Shown: positions 1 through 9,900 of the stretch, piece by piece
How positions within the stretch are numbered: position 1 is the stretch's first letter
How the letters are laid out: each line of letters starts with the position of its first letter
DNA from: Acidobacteriota bacterium
GTDB lineage: Bacteria; Acidobacteriota; Thermoanaerobaculia; UBA5066
DNA: 64,000 nucleotides
Direction: 5' to 3'
Assembly (NCBI GenBank): GCA_029567505.1
Contig: JAKPXO010000270.1
Location: 31,668-95,667, forward strand
Position numbers and translations under genes: made by a program
The notes under the pieces: model-generated
What the model was told of the DNA's origin: nothing
Databases searched by the model: none
Seen by the model: only the letters and a program-made list of their open reading frames with translations

Positions 1-166
1 CGACGTCGTCGTGGAAGCGTGACGCCCGTCACCCGGTGCCGTCGGGGCACCGGGCGGGAGGGTCCCCGGCCGGGAAACCGGCCTCGCTCTCGGTCGAAAT
101 GGCACCGATACGGCTGGCACGCGTCCTGCAACAGGGAGGGTGGCGCACACTCCAGCCTCTCCTCCC

Positions 167-195
167 AGCCGCCCCGATGGGCGGCTCTTTTTCTT
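167..195 (+). terminator. Rho-independent terminator
   Basis: AGCCGCCC-CGAT-GGGCGGCT followed by CTTTTTCTTTT. Confidence 0.8.
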
Positions 196-259
196 TTCGG
201 CGCTCCCGCTTCCAGCCCGGTCGTTCCGCCCGGCGCCGCTTCGGGGACAGAATGCCCCC

Positions 260-1573
260 GTGGGCCACGCGACCGCCCGCGGCGGATTCCGCGACCTCGT
301 CGACCGCCTGAACCGCCTCCCGCAGGGGGCGCCCCCTTCGGACCTGCTCTACCGGATTCTCGCCCTCCTCTTCACGGAGCACGAGGCCGGGCTCGTCGCC
401 CTCCTCCCCGTGAAGCCGTTCACGGTCGCGACGGCGGCGCGGGCCTGGAAGACGACGGAGGCCGAGGCGCGGAAGACGCTCGACGCGCTCTCGTCCCGGG
501 CGCTCCTGCTCGACGCCGTCCGGCCCGACGGCGAGACGCGATGGGTCCTCCCACCCCCGATGGCCGGCTTCTTCGAGTTCTCCATGATGCGGGTGAGGAG
601 CGACGTCGACCAGAAGGCGCTCGCCGAGCTCTTCTACCAGTACCTGAACGTCGAGGAGGACTTCGTCCGGGAGCTCTTCGCCCGCGGTGAGACCCAGCTC
701 GGCCGGACGTTCGTGAACGAGGACGCCCTCCCCGCCGAGGAGACCCTCGAGGTCCTCGACTGGGAGCGCGCGAGCGAGGTGGCGCGAACGGCCTCCCACG
801 CCGCCGTCGGCGTCTGCTACTGCCGCCACAAGATGTCCCACGTCGGGCGCGCCTGCGTCGCCCCGCTCGAGGTCTGCCTCACCTTCGGAAACACCGCCGA
901 CGCCCTCGCGCGCCACGGCTTCGCGCGGCGGATCGACGCCGCGGAGGCGCTCGACGTCCTCGCGAGAGCGCGCGGCCGCGGCCTCGTCCAGTTCGGCGAG
1001 AACGTGAGGGAGAAGGTCGCCTTCGTCTGCAACTGCTGCGGCTGCTGCTGCGAGGCGCTCCTTGCGCAGAAGAGGTTCGGGGCGTACCGGCCGGTCCAGA
1101 CGACCGGCTTCCTCCCCGAGGTCGACGCGGAGCTCTGCAACGGCTGCGGGGCCTGCGCGAAGGCCTGCCCGGTCGACGCGATGGGCCTCCGGCCCGCGGG
1201 CGACCCGCGGGTCCCCGCGCGGCGCGTCGCGTCGCTCTCGGCCGAGGCCTGCCTCGGCTGCGGCGTCTGCGTCCCCGCCTGCCCGCGAGGGGGCCTCGCG
1301 CTCGTCCGGCGCGAGGCGCGGGTGATCCCGCCGAAGGACACGGTCCAGCGCGTCGTCCGGATGGCGATCGAGCGCGGCAACCTCGCCGACCTGATCTTCG
1401 ACGACCAGGCCCTCACGAGCCACCGCGTCCTCGGGCGGCTCCTGGGAGCGGTCCTCCGCCTCCCGCCCGTCGAGCGGGCCCTCGCGCGCGAGCAGGTAAG
1501 GTCGGTCTGGCTCGAGCGGGCCGCCGAGGCGTGGGAGCGGCGATATGGCGGCTCGGCCGGCGCCTCCGGGTGA
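260..1573 (+). CDS. 4Fe-4S dicluster ferredoxin-domain protein (GTG start at 260 preferred over the ATG at 140, which lies upstream of the terminator)
   Basis: CNGCGACAKACP and CLGCGVCVPACP ferredoxin motifs plus Cys-rich CNCCGCCCE. Confidence 0.85.
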   Translation: MGHATARGGFRDLVDRLNRLPQGAPPSDLLYRILALLFTEHEAGLVALLPVKPFTVATAARAWKTTEAEARKTLDALSSRALLLDAVRPDGETRWVLPPPMAGFFEFSMMRVRSDVDQKALAELFYQYLNVEEDFVRELFARGETQLGRTFVNEDALPAEETLEVLDWERASEVARTASHAAVGVCYCRHKMSHVGRACVAPLEVCLTFGNTADALARHGFARRIDAAEALDVLARARGRGLVQFGENVREKVAFVCNCCGCCCEALLAQKRFGAYRPVQTTGFLPEVDAELCNGCGACAKACPVDAMGLRPAGDPRVPARRVASLSAEACLGCGVCVPACPRGGLALVRREARVIPPKDTVQRVVRMAIERGNLADLIFDDQALTSHRVLGRLLGAVLRLPPVERALAREQVRSVWLERAAEAWERRYGGSAGASG

Positions 1574-1625
1574 GGGCGAGCGCGCCCCGCCTCCTCCCCG
1601 CCTTCGCCGCCGCCGGGAGGGCGGA

Positions 1626-1652
1626 TGTCACAGGCGGGCGGTCGACCTCGTC
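1626..1652 (+). promoter_or_regulatory. Putative ECF41 (SigJ) sigma-factor promoter
   Basis: TGTCACA (1626-1632), 16 nt, CGTC (1649-1652), upstream of the CMD-ECF41 gene pair. Confidence 0.8.
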
Positions 1653-1689
1653 ATGACATCGGAAACCGTCATCGACGAAGGAGAAGAAC

Positions 1690-2148
1690 ATGGCACCGAG
1701 ACTGAACCCGTTCGCCGCCGCCCCCGCCCTGATGAAGTCCTGGCTCGCCTTCGGGGAGGGCCTCCGAGGGAGGGGCCTCGAGGAGAGCCTCATGGAGCTC
1801 GTGCAGATCCGCGCGTCGCAGGTGAACGGCTGCGCGTTCTGCATCCACATGCACACGACCGACGCCCGGAAGGCGGGCGAGACGGAGGAGCGCATCTACC
1901 TCCTCGACGCCTGGCGCGAGTCGCCGCTCTACACCGAGCGGGAGCGCGCGGCCCTCGCCTGGACCGAGGCCCTCACAAGGGTCTCCGAGACCCACGCGCC
2001 CGACGACGACTACCGGGCCCTTCAGGCGCACTTCTCCGAGCAGGAGCAGGTCGCGCTCACGCTCCTCGTCGTCGCGATCAACGGCTGGAACCGGATCCAG
2101 ATCGGCTTCCGCGGAGTCCACCCGGTCGAGGAGCGGAAGGCGGCGTGA
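1690..2148 (+). CDS. Carboxymuconolactone decarboxylase / AhpD-like protein
   Basis: CAFCIHMH CxxC-xxxH motif; SD GAAGGAG upstream. Confidence 0.9.
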   Translation: MAPRLNPFAAAPALMKSWLAFGEGLRGRGLEESLMELVQIRASQVNGCAFCIHMHTTDARKAGETEERIYLLDAWRESPLYTERERAALAWTEALTRVSETHAPDDDYRALQAHFSEQEQVALTLLVVAINGWNRIQIGFRGVHPVEERKAA

Positions 2149-3020
2149 CGGTGGAAGCCCCCGGCCCGGACGCGGCCGCCTCGTTCGACCCGCTCCGTCC
2201 CGACCTGACCCGCGTCGCCTACCGGATGCTGGGCTCGGTCGCGGACGCCGAGGACGTCGTCCAGGAGGCGTTCCTCCGCTGGCTCGACGCCGACCGCGCC
2301 GCGGTCCGCGAGCCGGGGGCCTTCCTTCGCCGCGTCGTGACGCGCCTCTGCCTCGACCAGCTCAAGTCCGCGCGGCGCCGCCGGGAGACCTACGTCGGCT
2401 CCTGGCTCCCGGAGCCCGTCGTCGAGGAGAGCGAGGTCGAGGACGTCACGCTCCCGCTCCTGATGGCGCTCGAGCGGCTCTCGCCGCTGGAGCGCGCCGC
2501 CTTCCTCCTCCACGACGTCTTCGGCGTCGACTTCGAGGAGGTCGCCGCGACGCTCGAGCGCGACCCGGCGGCCTGTCGCCAGCTCGCGAGCCGCGCCCGG
2601 GCCCACGTCCGGGCGGCCCGCCCCCGCTTCCCGGTGCCGCCGGAGCGCGGCCTCGAGCTCGCCGCCGCGTTCTTCGAGGCCTCCCGCAGCGGCGACCTGG
2701 GGCGGCTTCGGTCGCTCCTCTCGGCCGACGTCACCGTTCACGCCGACGGCGGCGGACGGGTCTCCGCGGTGCTCGAGCCGGTCGTCGGGCTCGAGGCGGT
2801 CACGCGGCTCTTCGCCTCGCTCGCGCCCGTCTACGCCGGGAGCATGTCGCGGCTCGTACGCTGGGGCTTCGTGAACGGCCTGCCGGGCTTCGTCACGCTC
2901 GAGCAGGGCGACACGCTCCAGACGACGGCGCTCCAGGTCGAGGAGGGACGCATCGTCGCGGTCTACGTCACGCGGAACCCGGACAAGCTCCGGCACCTCG
3001 AGCGCCGGGAGCCGGCGTGA
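2145..3020 (+). CDS. ECF41-type (SigJ-like) RNA polymerase sigma factor with C-terminal SnoaL-like domain
   Basis: Sigma70 r2/r4 sequence (AYRMLGSVADAEDVVQEAFLRW), C-terminal extension; GTGA overlap with the CMD gene. Confidence 0.9.
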   Translation: MTVEAPGPDAAASFDPLRPDLTRVAYRMLGSVADAEDVVQEAFLRWLDADRAAVREPGAFLRRVVTRLCLDQLKSARRRRETYVGSWLPEPVVEESEVEDVTLPLLMALERLSPLERAAFLLHDVFGVDFEEVAATLERDPAACRQLASRARAHVRAARPRFPVPPERGLELAAAFFEASRSGDLGRLRSLLSADVTVHADGGGRVSAVLEPVVGLEAVTRLFASLAPVYAGSMSRLVRWGFVNGLPGFVTLEQGDTLQTTALQVEEGRIVAVYVTRNPDKLRHLERREPA

Positions 3021-3053
3021 CCCGGAACCCGGCGCGCGAGCGGCGCCGGCCGG

Positions 3054-3635
3054 CTACGCGTCGCTCTTCACGCGGGTGATCGACTCGATGACGACCGGCG
3101 TCTCCGGGACGTCGCGCATCCCGTTCTTCACCCCCGTCGGCACCGCCTTGATCTTCTCGACGACGTCCATCCCCTCGACCACCTTCCCGAAGACGCAGTA
3201 GCCGATTCCTTCGGCCGAGGTGTCGCGGTAGTCGAGCATCCCGTTGTCGGCGACGTTCACGAAGAACTGCGACGTCGCGCTGTTCGGGGAGGAGGTCCGC
3301 GCCATCGCGACCGTCCCGACCCGGTTCTTCAGCTTGTTCATCGCCTCGTTCGCGATCGGGTCCCGCGTTTTCTTCCGGTTCATCTCGCGGTCGAGCCCGC
3401 CCCCCTGGATCATGAAGCCGTCGATGACGCGGTGGAAGATCGTCCCGGCGTAGAACCCCTCGTCGACGTAGGCGAGGAAGTTCCGGACCGTCCCGGGGGC
3501 TTCCTTCTCGTGGAGCTCGATCGTGAAGCTCCCCATCGAGGTCTTCACGGCGACCCGGGGATTCGGGCTCTGGGCGGAGACGGTGAACGCCGCGAGGAGC
3601 GGCAGGAGAACGAGCGCGGAGGCGAGCGTCTTCAT
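3054..3635 (-). CDS. Secreted cyclophilin-type peptidylprolyl isomerase
   Basis: FHRVIDGFMIQGGG, signal peptide MKTLASALVLLPLLAAFTVSAQ. Confidence 0.95.
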   Translation of the reverse strand: MKTLASALVLLPLLAAFTVSAQSPNPRVAVKTSMGSFTIELHEKEAPGTVRNFLAYVDEGFYAGTIFHRVIDGFMIQGGGLDREMNRKKTRDPIANEAMNKLKNRVGTVAMARTSSPNSATSQFFVNVADNGMLDYRDTSAEGIGYCVFGKVVEGMDVVEKIKAVPTGVKNGMRDVPETPVVIESITRVKSDA

Positions 3636-3690
3636 GGGCCGTTTCTAGCACAGGCCGCGACCGCCTCCGGCGAGGTGCGCCCGGCCGGGC

Positions 3691-6033
3691 TCATTTCCGG
3701 AGGTTCGTGAGCGCGGCCCATCGGCGGTCGACCTCGGGCTTCGGCGGCCCGGGTCGGGCCGGGGGCCGGCCGCCGCCGACACCGCCGCGGTCGTTTCCGC
3801 GGCCGGCGGGCGTCGCGCCGCGCGGCGCGTCCGGGCGCGCGGCCGACGCCTCCGCCGGCTCGCCGAGCCGCATCGTCAGCGAGATCCGCTGCCGGGCGAG
3901 GTCGACCGAGAGGACCTTCACCTGCACGCGGTCGCCCGGGTTCACGACCTCGCGCGGGTCCTTCACGAACCGGGCCGAGGAGAGCTGCGAGATGTGGACG
4001 AGGCCGTCCTGGTGGACGCCGACGTCGACGAAGGCCCCGAAGTTCGTGACGTTCGTGACGATGCCGGGGCAGATCATCCCGGGCACGAGATCCGCGACCG
4101 CGTTCACCCCCTCTCGGAACGCGAACGGCACGAACGTCTCGCGCGGGTCGCGGCCCGGCTTCTCGAGCTCCTTCACGACGTCCTCGAACGTGAACGTCCC
4201 GAGCGAATCGCGCAGCTCCTTCGAGCGCCTCATGATCTCCACGCCCGGCCCGAGGAGATCGACGATCTCCTTCCCGACACCCTTCGCGAAGGCGCCGAGC
4301 GCCTCGTAGCGCTCCGGGTGAACGGCCGTGGCGTCGAGGGGGTTCGCCCCGCCCGGGATCCGGAGGAAGCCGGCCGCCTGCTCGAACGTCTTCTTCGAGA
4401 AGCGCGGCACCTCCAGGAGCTCCTGCCGCGACGTGAAGAGCCCCTTCGTCTCCCTCCGGGCGACGATCGCCTTGCCGAGCGCCGAACCGATCCCCGAGAC
4501 GTGGGCGAGGAGATGGGGTGAAGCGGTATTCAGGTTCACGCCGACCTGGTTCACGGCCGAGTCGACGACCTGGTCGAGGCGCTTCTTCAGCGCGTGGGGC
4601 GAGACGTCGTGCTGGTACTGCCCGACGCCGATCGACTTCGGGTCGACCTTCACGAGCTCGGCGAGCGGGTCCTGCAGGCGCCGGGCGATCGAGATCGCCC
4701 CGCGGATCGTCAGGTCGAGGTCGGGGAACTCCTCCCGCGCCGTCTCGCTCGCGCTGTAGACCGACGCCCCCGACTCGTTCACGAGGACGACGGGCACGTC
4801 GAGGCCGGCGTCGCGGAGCGTCTCCTTGACGAACGCCTCCGTCTCGCGCCCGCCGGTCCCGTTCCCGACGGCGACGCAGCGGATCGCCTGCGTCTTCACG
4901 GCCTCGACGACCGTCCTGCGGGCCTGCTCCATCCCCGACTCGCCGCGCAGGTAGACCACCGTCGAGGCGACGAACCTCCCCGAGGCGTCGACGACGGCGA
5001 GCTTGCAGCCGGTCCGGAGTCCCGGGTCGACGCCGAGGACCGCCTTCGGCCCGAACGGCGCGGCGAGGAGGACCTTCCTCACGTTCTCGGCGAAGACGTG
5101 GATCGCCGCCTCGTCGGCGACGTCCTTCAGCGCCTTGTGGACCTCCGCCTCGATCGAGAGGAGGACGTGCGCCTTGAGCGACATCCGCGCCGCCTTCTTC
5201 AGGAAGGGCTGCGCGGGTGTCGCCGCGCCCGCCCCCGCGGCCCGCTCGAACTCCGCGAGGAGCCTCTCCTCGAAGCCCGGGTGCTTCGGCGCGTCACCGA
5301 GCGAGAGCGTCAGCTCCTTCTCGAGCCAGCCGCGCCGCATCGCGAGGTAGCGATGCGACGCCTCGGGCTTCATCAGCGACGAAACGGCCTCCCGGAAGTC
5401 GAAGTACATCTCGTACTTGCTCGCGGGCTTCGCCTCTTCCCCCTTCGAGGAGCCGACCCCGCCCCGCTCGAAAGCCTCCCGGCGGACGTGCTGCCGGAGC
5501 TCCTCCGTCTCGGAGAGCCGCTCGATGAGGATCTCGACGGCTCCCTGGAGCGCCGCCGGCGCGTCGGCGAAGCCCGCCTCGGCGTTGAGGAACGCCCCGG
5601 CCTTCGCGTCGGGCGCCTCCGGCGGCGCGGTCCCGTGACCGACGTCCCAGAGCCAGTCGGCGAGCGGCTGAAGGCCCGCCTCCCGGGCGATCAGGGCCTT
5701 CGTCTTCCGCTTCTTCTTGTACGGGAGGTAGAGGTCCTCGAGCGTCGCGAGGTCGAAGGTGGCGAGGAGCCGTTCCTTCAGCTCCGGCGTCAGCTTCCCC
5801 TGCGCCTCGATCTCGCCGACGATGAAGGCCTGCCGCTTGACGACCTCGTCCCACGCCTCCTTCGCGTCGAGGACGGCCTGCACGGCGACCTCGTCGAGGC
5901 CGCCCGTGGCCTCCTTCCGGTAGCGCGCGATGAAGGGGACTGTCGCGCCCTCGGCCGCGAGGGCGAGGACTGCGGCGGCGGACCGGGGCGGGATGCCGGG
6001 ATGCTTTTCCTTGAGCCAGCTCTCGAAGTTCAC
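3691..6033 (-). CDS. tex: Tex-family RNA-binding transcription accessory protein (GTG start 6033; the ORF-track extension to 6219 reads through a repeat)
   Basis: Tex core (VLGVDPGLRTGCKLAVVD) and C-terminal S1 domain. Confidence 0.95.
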   Translation of the reverse strand: MNFESWLKEKHPGIPPRSAAAVLALAAEGATVPFIARYRKEATGGLDEVAVQAVLDAKEAWDEVVKRQAFIVGEIEAQGKLTPELKERLLATFDLATLEDLYLPYKKKRKTKALIAREAGLQPLADWLWDVGHGTAPPEAPDAKAGAFLNAEAGFADAPAALQGAVEILIERLSETEELRQHVRREAFERGGVGSSKGEEAKPASKYEMYFDFREAVSSLMKPEASHRYLAMRRGWLEKELTLSLGDAPKHPGFEERLLAEFERAAGAGAATPAQPFLKKAARMSLKAHVLLSIEAEVHKALKDVADEAAIHVFAENVRKVLLAAPFGPKAVLGVDPGLRTGCKLAVVDASGRFVASTVVYLRGESGMEQARRTVVEAVKTQAIRCVAVGNGTGGRETEAFVKETLRDAGLDVPVVLVNESGASVYSASETAREEFPDLDLTIRGAISIARRLQDPLAELVKVDPKSIGVGQYQHDVSPHALKKRLDQVVDSAVNQVGVNLNTASPHLLAHVSGIGSALGKAIVARRETKGLFTSRQELLEVPRFSKKTFEQAAGFLRIPGGANPLDATAVHPERYEALGAFAKGVGKEIVDLLGPGVEIMRRSKELRDSLGTFTFEDVVKELEKPGRDPRETFVPFAFREGVNAVADLVPGMICPGIVTNVTNFGAFVDVGVHQDGLVHISQLSSARFVKDPREVVNPGDRVQVKVLSVDLARQRISLTMRLGEPAEASAARPDAPRGATPAGRGNDRGGVGGGRPPARPGPPKPEVDRRWAALTNLRK

Positions 6034-6123
6034 GCCGGATGATCGCAGACGTCGCCCCGGTCCGCTCCCCCTCCGGAGCTCCGGCTTCGGCGGTGTCCGG
6101 GCGGCTCCGGTGTCCCGGCTCCG

Positions 6124-6180
6124 GTGCCAGGCGTGAAATCGTGTATTGTTGAGAACAATACACGATTTCACGCCTGGCAC
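6124..6180. repeat. REP/MITE-like perfect palindrome, copy 1 of a GGCGTGAAATCGTGT family
   Basis: 27-bp perfect inverted repeat GTGCCAGGCGTGAAATCGTGTATTGTT with GAG loop. Confidence 0.95.
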
Positions 6181-6316
6181 GCATCGGGGGGGGGTAGCAC
6201 CCACCGGGTGAGCGCCCACCGGGGGGAACCCGCCGGGGGGGCTCCCAACGGGCGACTCCGTCCGGGGCGGCGCCGCCCGGAGGCTCCCGGCGCGTGTCGA
6301 CCGCGATCGAACGCCG

Positions 6317-6898
6317 TCAGGGCTCGATCTTCGTCCCGAGGACCTTCAGGAACGCCGCGAGCCAGGCCGGGTGGGCCGGCCAGGCGGGGGCCGTGACGAG
6401 GTTCCCGTCGACGTGCGCCGCGTCGACCGGGATCGCCATGTACTTCCCCTCGGCGCGCGTCACGTCGGGGCCGCAGGCCGGGTAGGCGCTGCACTCGCGC
6501 CCGCCGAGGACGCCCGCCGCCGCGAGGAGCTGCGCGCCGTGGCAGATCGCGGCGATCGGCTTCCGGGCCGCCGCGAAGTGGCGGACGATCTCGATGACCT
6601 TCTCGTCCAGCCGGATGTACTCGGGCGCGCGCCCGCCCGGCACGACGAGGGCGTCGTAGTCGGCCGCCTTCACGTCGCCGAACGTCGCGTTGAGCGTGAA
6701 CGCGTGCCCCGGCTTCTCCGAGTAGGTCTGGTCCCCCTCGAAGTCGTGGACGGCCGTCTTCACCTTCTCGCCCGCCTTCTTTCCCGGGCAGACGGCGTGG
6801 ACGGTGTGGCCGACCATCATGAGCGCCTGGAACGGGACCATGACCTCGTAGTCCTCCACGAAGTCGCCGACGAGGAAGAGGATCTTCTTCACGCTCAT
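6317..6898 (-). CDS. DJ-1/PfpI family protein
   Basis: [16 protein letters not shown] nucleophile elbow; SD GAAGGAGG. Confidence 0.92.
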   Translation of the reverse strand: MSVKKILFLVGDFVEDYEVMVPFQALMMVGHTVHAVCPGKKAGEKVKTAVHDFEGDQTYSEKPGHAFTLNATFGDVKAADYDALVVPGGRAPEYIRLDEKVIEIVRHFAAARKPIAAICHGAQLLAAAGVLGGRECSAYPACGPDVTRAEGKYMAIPVDAAHVDGNLVTAPAWPAHPAWLAAFLKVLGTKIEP

Positions 6899-6975
6899 GG
6901 GGCCTCCTTCGGGCTCGGTTCTCGGGCGCGCCGGGCGCCGCGTCCGATCCTACCGCCGGACCGCGAAAGCGGAGC

Positions 6976-9900
6976 TCACCCCTCGCGCTTCACGATCTCG
7001 AGAAGGCGCGCGCCGTAGCGCTCCATCCGCGAGGGGCCGAGGCCGGAGATCGCCGCGAGCTCCGATTCCGTGCGGGGCCTGCGCGCCGCGATGTCGAGGA
7101 GCGTCAGGTCGGTGAAGACCCGGAAAGCCGGGACGCGGTGCCTCTTCGCCTCCTCGAGACGGAAGCGGCGGAGGGCGTCGACGAGGGACGGGAGGGCGCC
7201 CGGGGCCTCGGGACCTGCGTCGCGGCCGCTCGCTCGCCCGCCGTGCGCGGCCCGCCCCGCGCCCTTCGCCGGCTTCGGGATCGGCGTCCTGCGCGTCGTC
7301 GCCGCGGCCTTCGCGCGCCCCTTCCTGGGCGCGCTCGCCGGCGGAACCGCGACGCGTGCGTCGATCGCCGCGCCCGGGCGGCTCCCCTCGCCCGTGAGGT
7401 ACGCGCGGCGGAAGCGGATGACGCGCCCGTCCTTCTCGAACTCGTCGTCCTCCAGCTTCGCGAGGCCCGCCCTCACGAGCCCGCCGAGGAGCTCCTCGAA
7501 CGCGCGCCGCTCGACGGCCGGGAACTGCTTGCCGACCTCGGCGTGAAGCTGCCCCGTCGTCTGCCCGTCGCGCTGCCGCAGGCACTCGAGGGCACGCCTC
7601 AGCGCGGCGTCCTCCATCGGGCTCGTCCGGCGCGTCTCGGTTGCGACGCCGTCGTTCGGGGCGCAGACGTCGCAGAGGCCGCACGGCGCGCCGTCGTCCT
7701 CCTCGTCGCCGAAGTGGCGGACGAGCTGGAGCATCCGGCAGATCGGCCCCTCGGCGAAGCGGCGCATCCGCTCGAGCTGCGTCCTCCGGTGCGCGCGCTG
7801 CTCCTCGTAGCCGCGCTGCCAGCCTTCCTTCCCGCGCGAGACGTCCCCCTCGGACGTCACGACCGCGCCGCCGAAGATCCAGAGCTTCTCGAGCGCCTTC
7901 TGGAAGACGTCCGCCTCGAGGGAGACGAGCTGCGCGAGCCCCTCCGTCGGAATCGGCTCTTCCTTCAGCGCGCGGAAGACGTCGCCGAGGACGGGCGTCT
8001 CCGGGTAGTCGCGGTCGAGGAAGAACTCGTGGGTCCGCAGGTCGCCGTACGAATGGAGGAGGATCGCCCGCGACGGCAGCCCGTCGCGCCCCGCGCGGCC
8101 GATCTCCTGGTAGTACCCCTCGACGCTCCCGGGGAGCCCCGTGTGAATGACGGTCCGGACGTTCGGCTTGTCGATCCCCATGCCGAAGGCGATCGTCGCG
8201 ACGATCACGTCCGCGCGCCCCTCGAGGAACCGGGCCTGCACGTCGTCCCGCTCGCGCGCCGTCATCCCGGCGTGGTAGGCGACGGCGCGGAGCCCCCTGC
8301 CGATCTTCTCCGCGAGGGCCGTCGCCTCCTTCCGCGTCGGCGTGTAGACGATCGCCGGGCGTCGCGCCGCGTCGGAGAGGACCTCCTTCACGATCTCGGC
8401 GCGCCGGCTCGGGAGCGCCTCGGTCACCTCGACGGCGAGGTTCTTCCTCCGGAAGCCGTGGATGAACCGGCCCGGGCGCGTCAGGCCGAGCTGCGCCGTC
8501 ACGTCGTCCTGCACGCGCGGCGTCGCCGTGGCCGTGAGCGCGATTACGGGAGCAGGGCGGAGCATCGGCAGGCGCGCCCCGAGGAGCCGGTAGTCGGGCC
8601 TGAAGTCGTGCCCCCAGTGCGAGATGCAGTGCGCCTCGTCGACGGCGACGAGGGCCGGCGTCCGCTTCGCGAGCATCTCGGGAAAGCCGGGGACCGAGAG
8701 CCGCTCGGGCGCGATGAAGAGGAAGTCGAGCTTCCCGGCGAGGTAGTCGAGGCAAACCTGCCGCGAGGCGGCCCGGTCCCGCCCCGAGTGGATCCTCTCC
8801 GCGGCGAGCCCGAGCGCCTTCATCTTCGCGACCTGGTCCTCCATGAGCGCGATGAGCGGCGAGACGACGAGCGTCGTCCCGCCCCGCGCCAGCCCGGGCA
8901 GCTGGTAGCAGAGTGACTTCCCCGCCCCCGTCGGCATCACGAGGAGCGCGTCGCGCCCCTCCACGACCGCCCGGCAGACCGCCTCCTGGTACGGGCGGAA
9001 CGCCTCGTGCCCGAAGACTTCCTCGAGGAGCTCGCCGAGGCGCTCCGCCGGCACGGGGCCCGCAACCCGGGGTTTGCAGGGTCTGGGGTCAGGCGTGAAA
9101 TCGTGTATCGCTCCGGCAGGACACGATTTCACGCCTGATCCCATCGGGGGTGACCCCGTCTCGGGGCGTGTCCCCGCCTCCGGCATCTCCGGCGCTGCGG
9201 GGCTCGGCGCGGCGCGGAAGGTGCCGGCGACGACCTCCTTCACGTAGGCCTCGATCCCGTTCATGAAGGTGGGGAGGGCGCCGTCGCCCTGCTGCATGCG
9301 GGCGAGCTCGGCTTCCCACTTCCCGGTCAGGGCGGGGCTCTTCACCGAGTCCGGGACGAGGCCGATGAGCCGGATCCCTTTCTCCGTCACCGAGAAGACC
9401 TTGCCGTCGCGCACGGCGTAGCCGCGCGCGATGAGCGTCTCGAGGATCTCAGCCCGCGTGGCAGGCGTACCGAGGCCGTTCTCCTTCATCGCCTCGGCGA
9501 GCTCCTTCTCGTCGAGCGTCCGGCCGGCCGTCTCCATCGCCGTCAGGAGGGTGGCGTCGGTGAAGCGCTTCGGCGGGCGGGTCCTCTTCTCGACCGCCGC
9601 CGCGTCGACGACCCTCTTCGCCTGCCCCTTCGCGAGGCCCGGCGGAAGCTCCCCCTCCTCGTCGTCCTCGTCCTTCTTCCGGCGCGGCGCGTCGGGCTCG
9701 GCGGCCTTCCATCCCTCCGCGACGACCATCGTCCCGGCGGAGCGGAAGCGGTCGACGGGCCTTCCCGCGGGCGCTCCGGTGGCCGCGCCCCGGTCCCCCT
9801 CTCCGCCCGTCACCTCCGTCACGACCGTCGTCGTCGCGGCGACGTGATCGTCGTGCCAGGCCGCGAGGAGGCGCCGGACGACGATCTCGTAGAGCGCCTT

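Noticed and set aside
140-259. ATG start at 140 for the ferredoxin-domain gene
   Set aside because: It would place a rho-independent terminator inside the coding sequence and adds a non-conserved Pro/Arg-rich extension; GTG 260 fits better.
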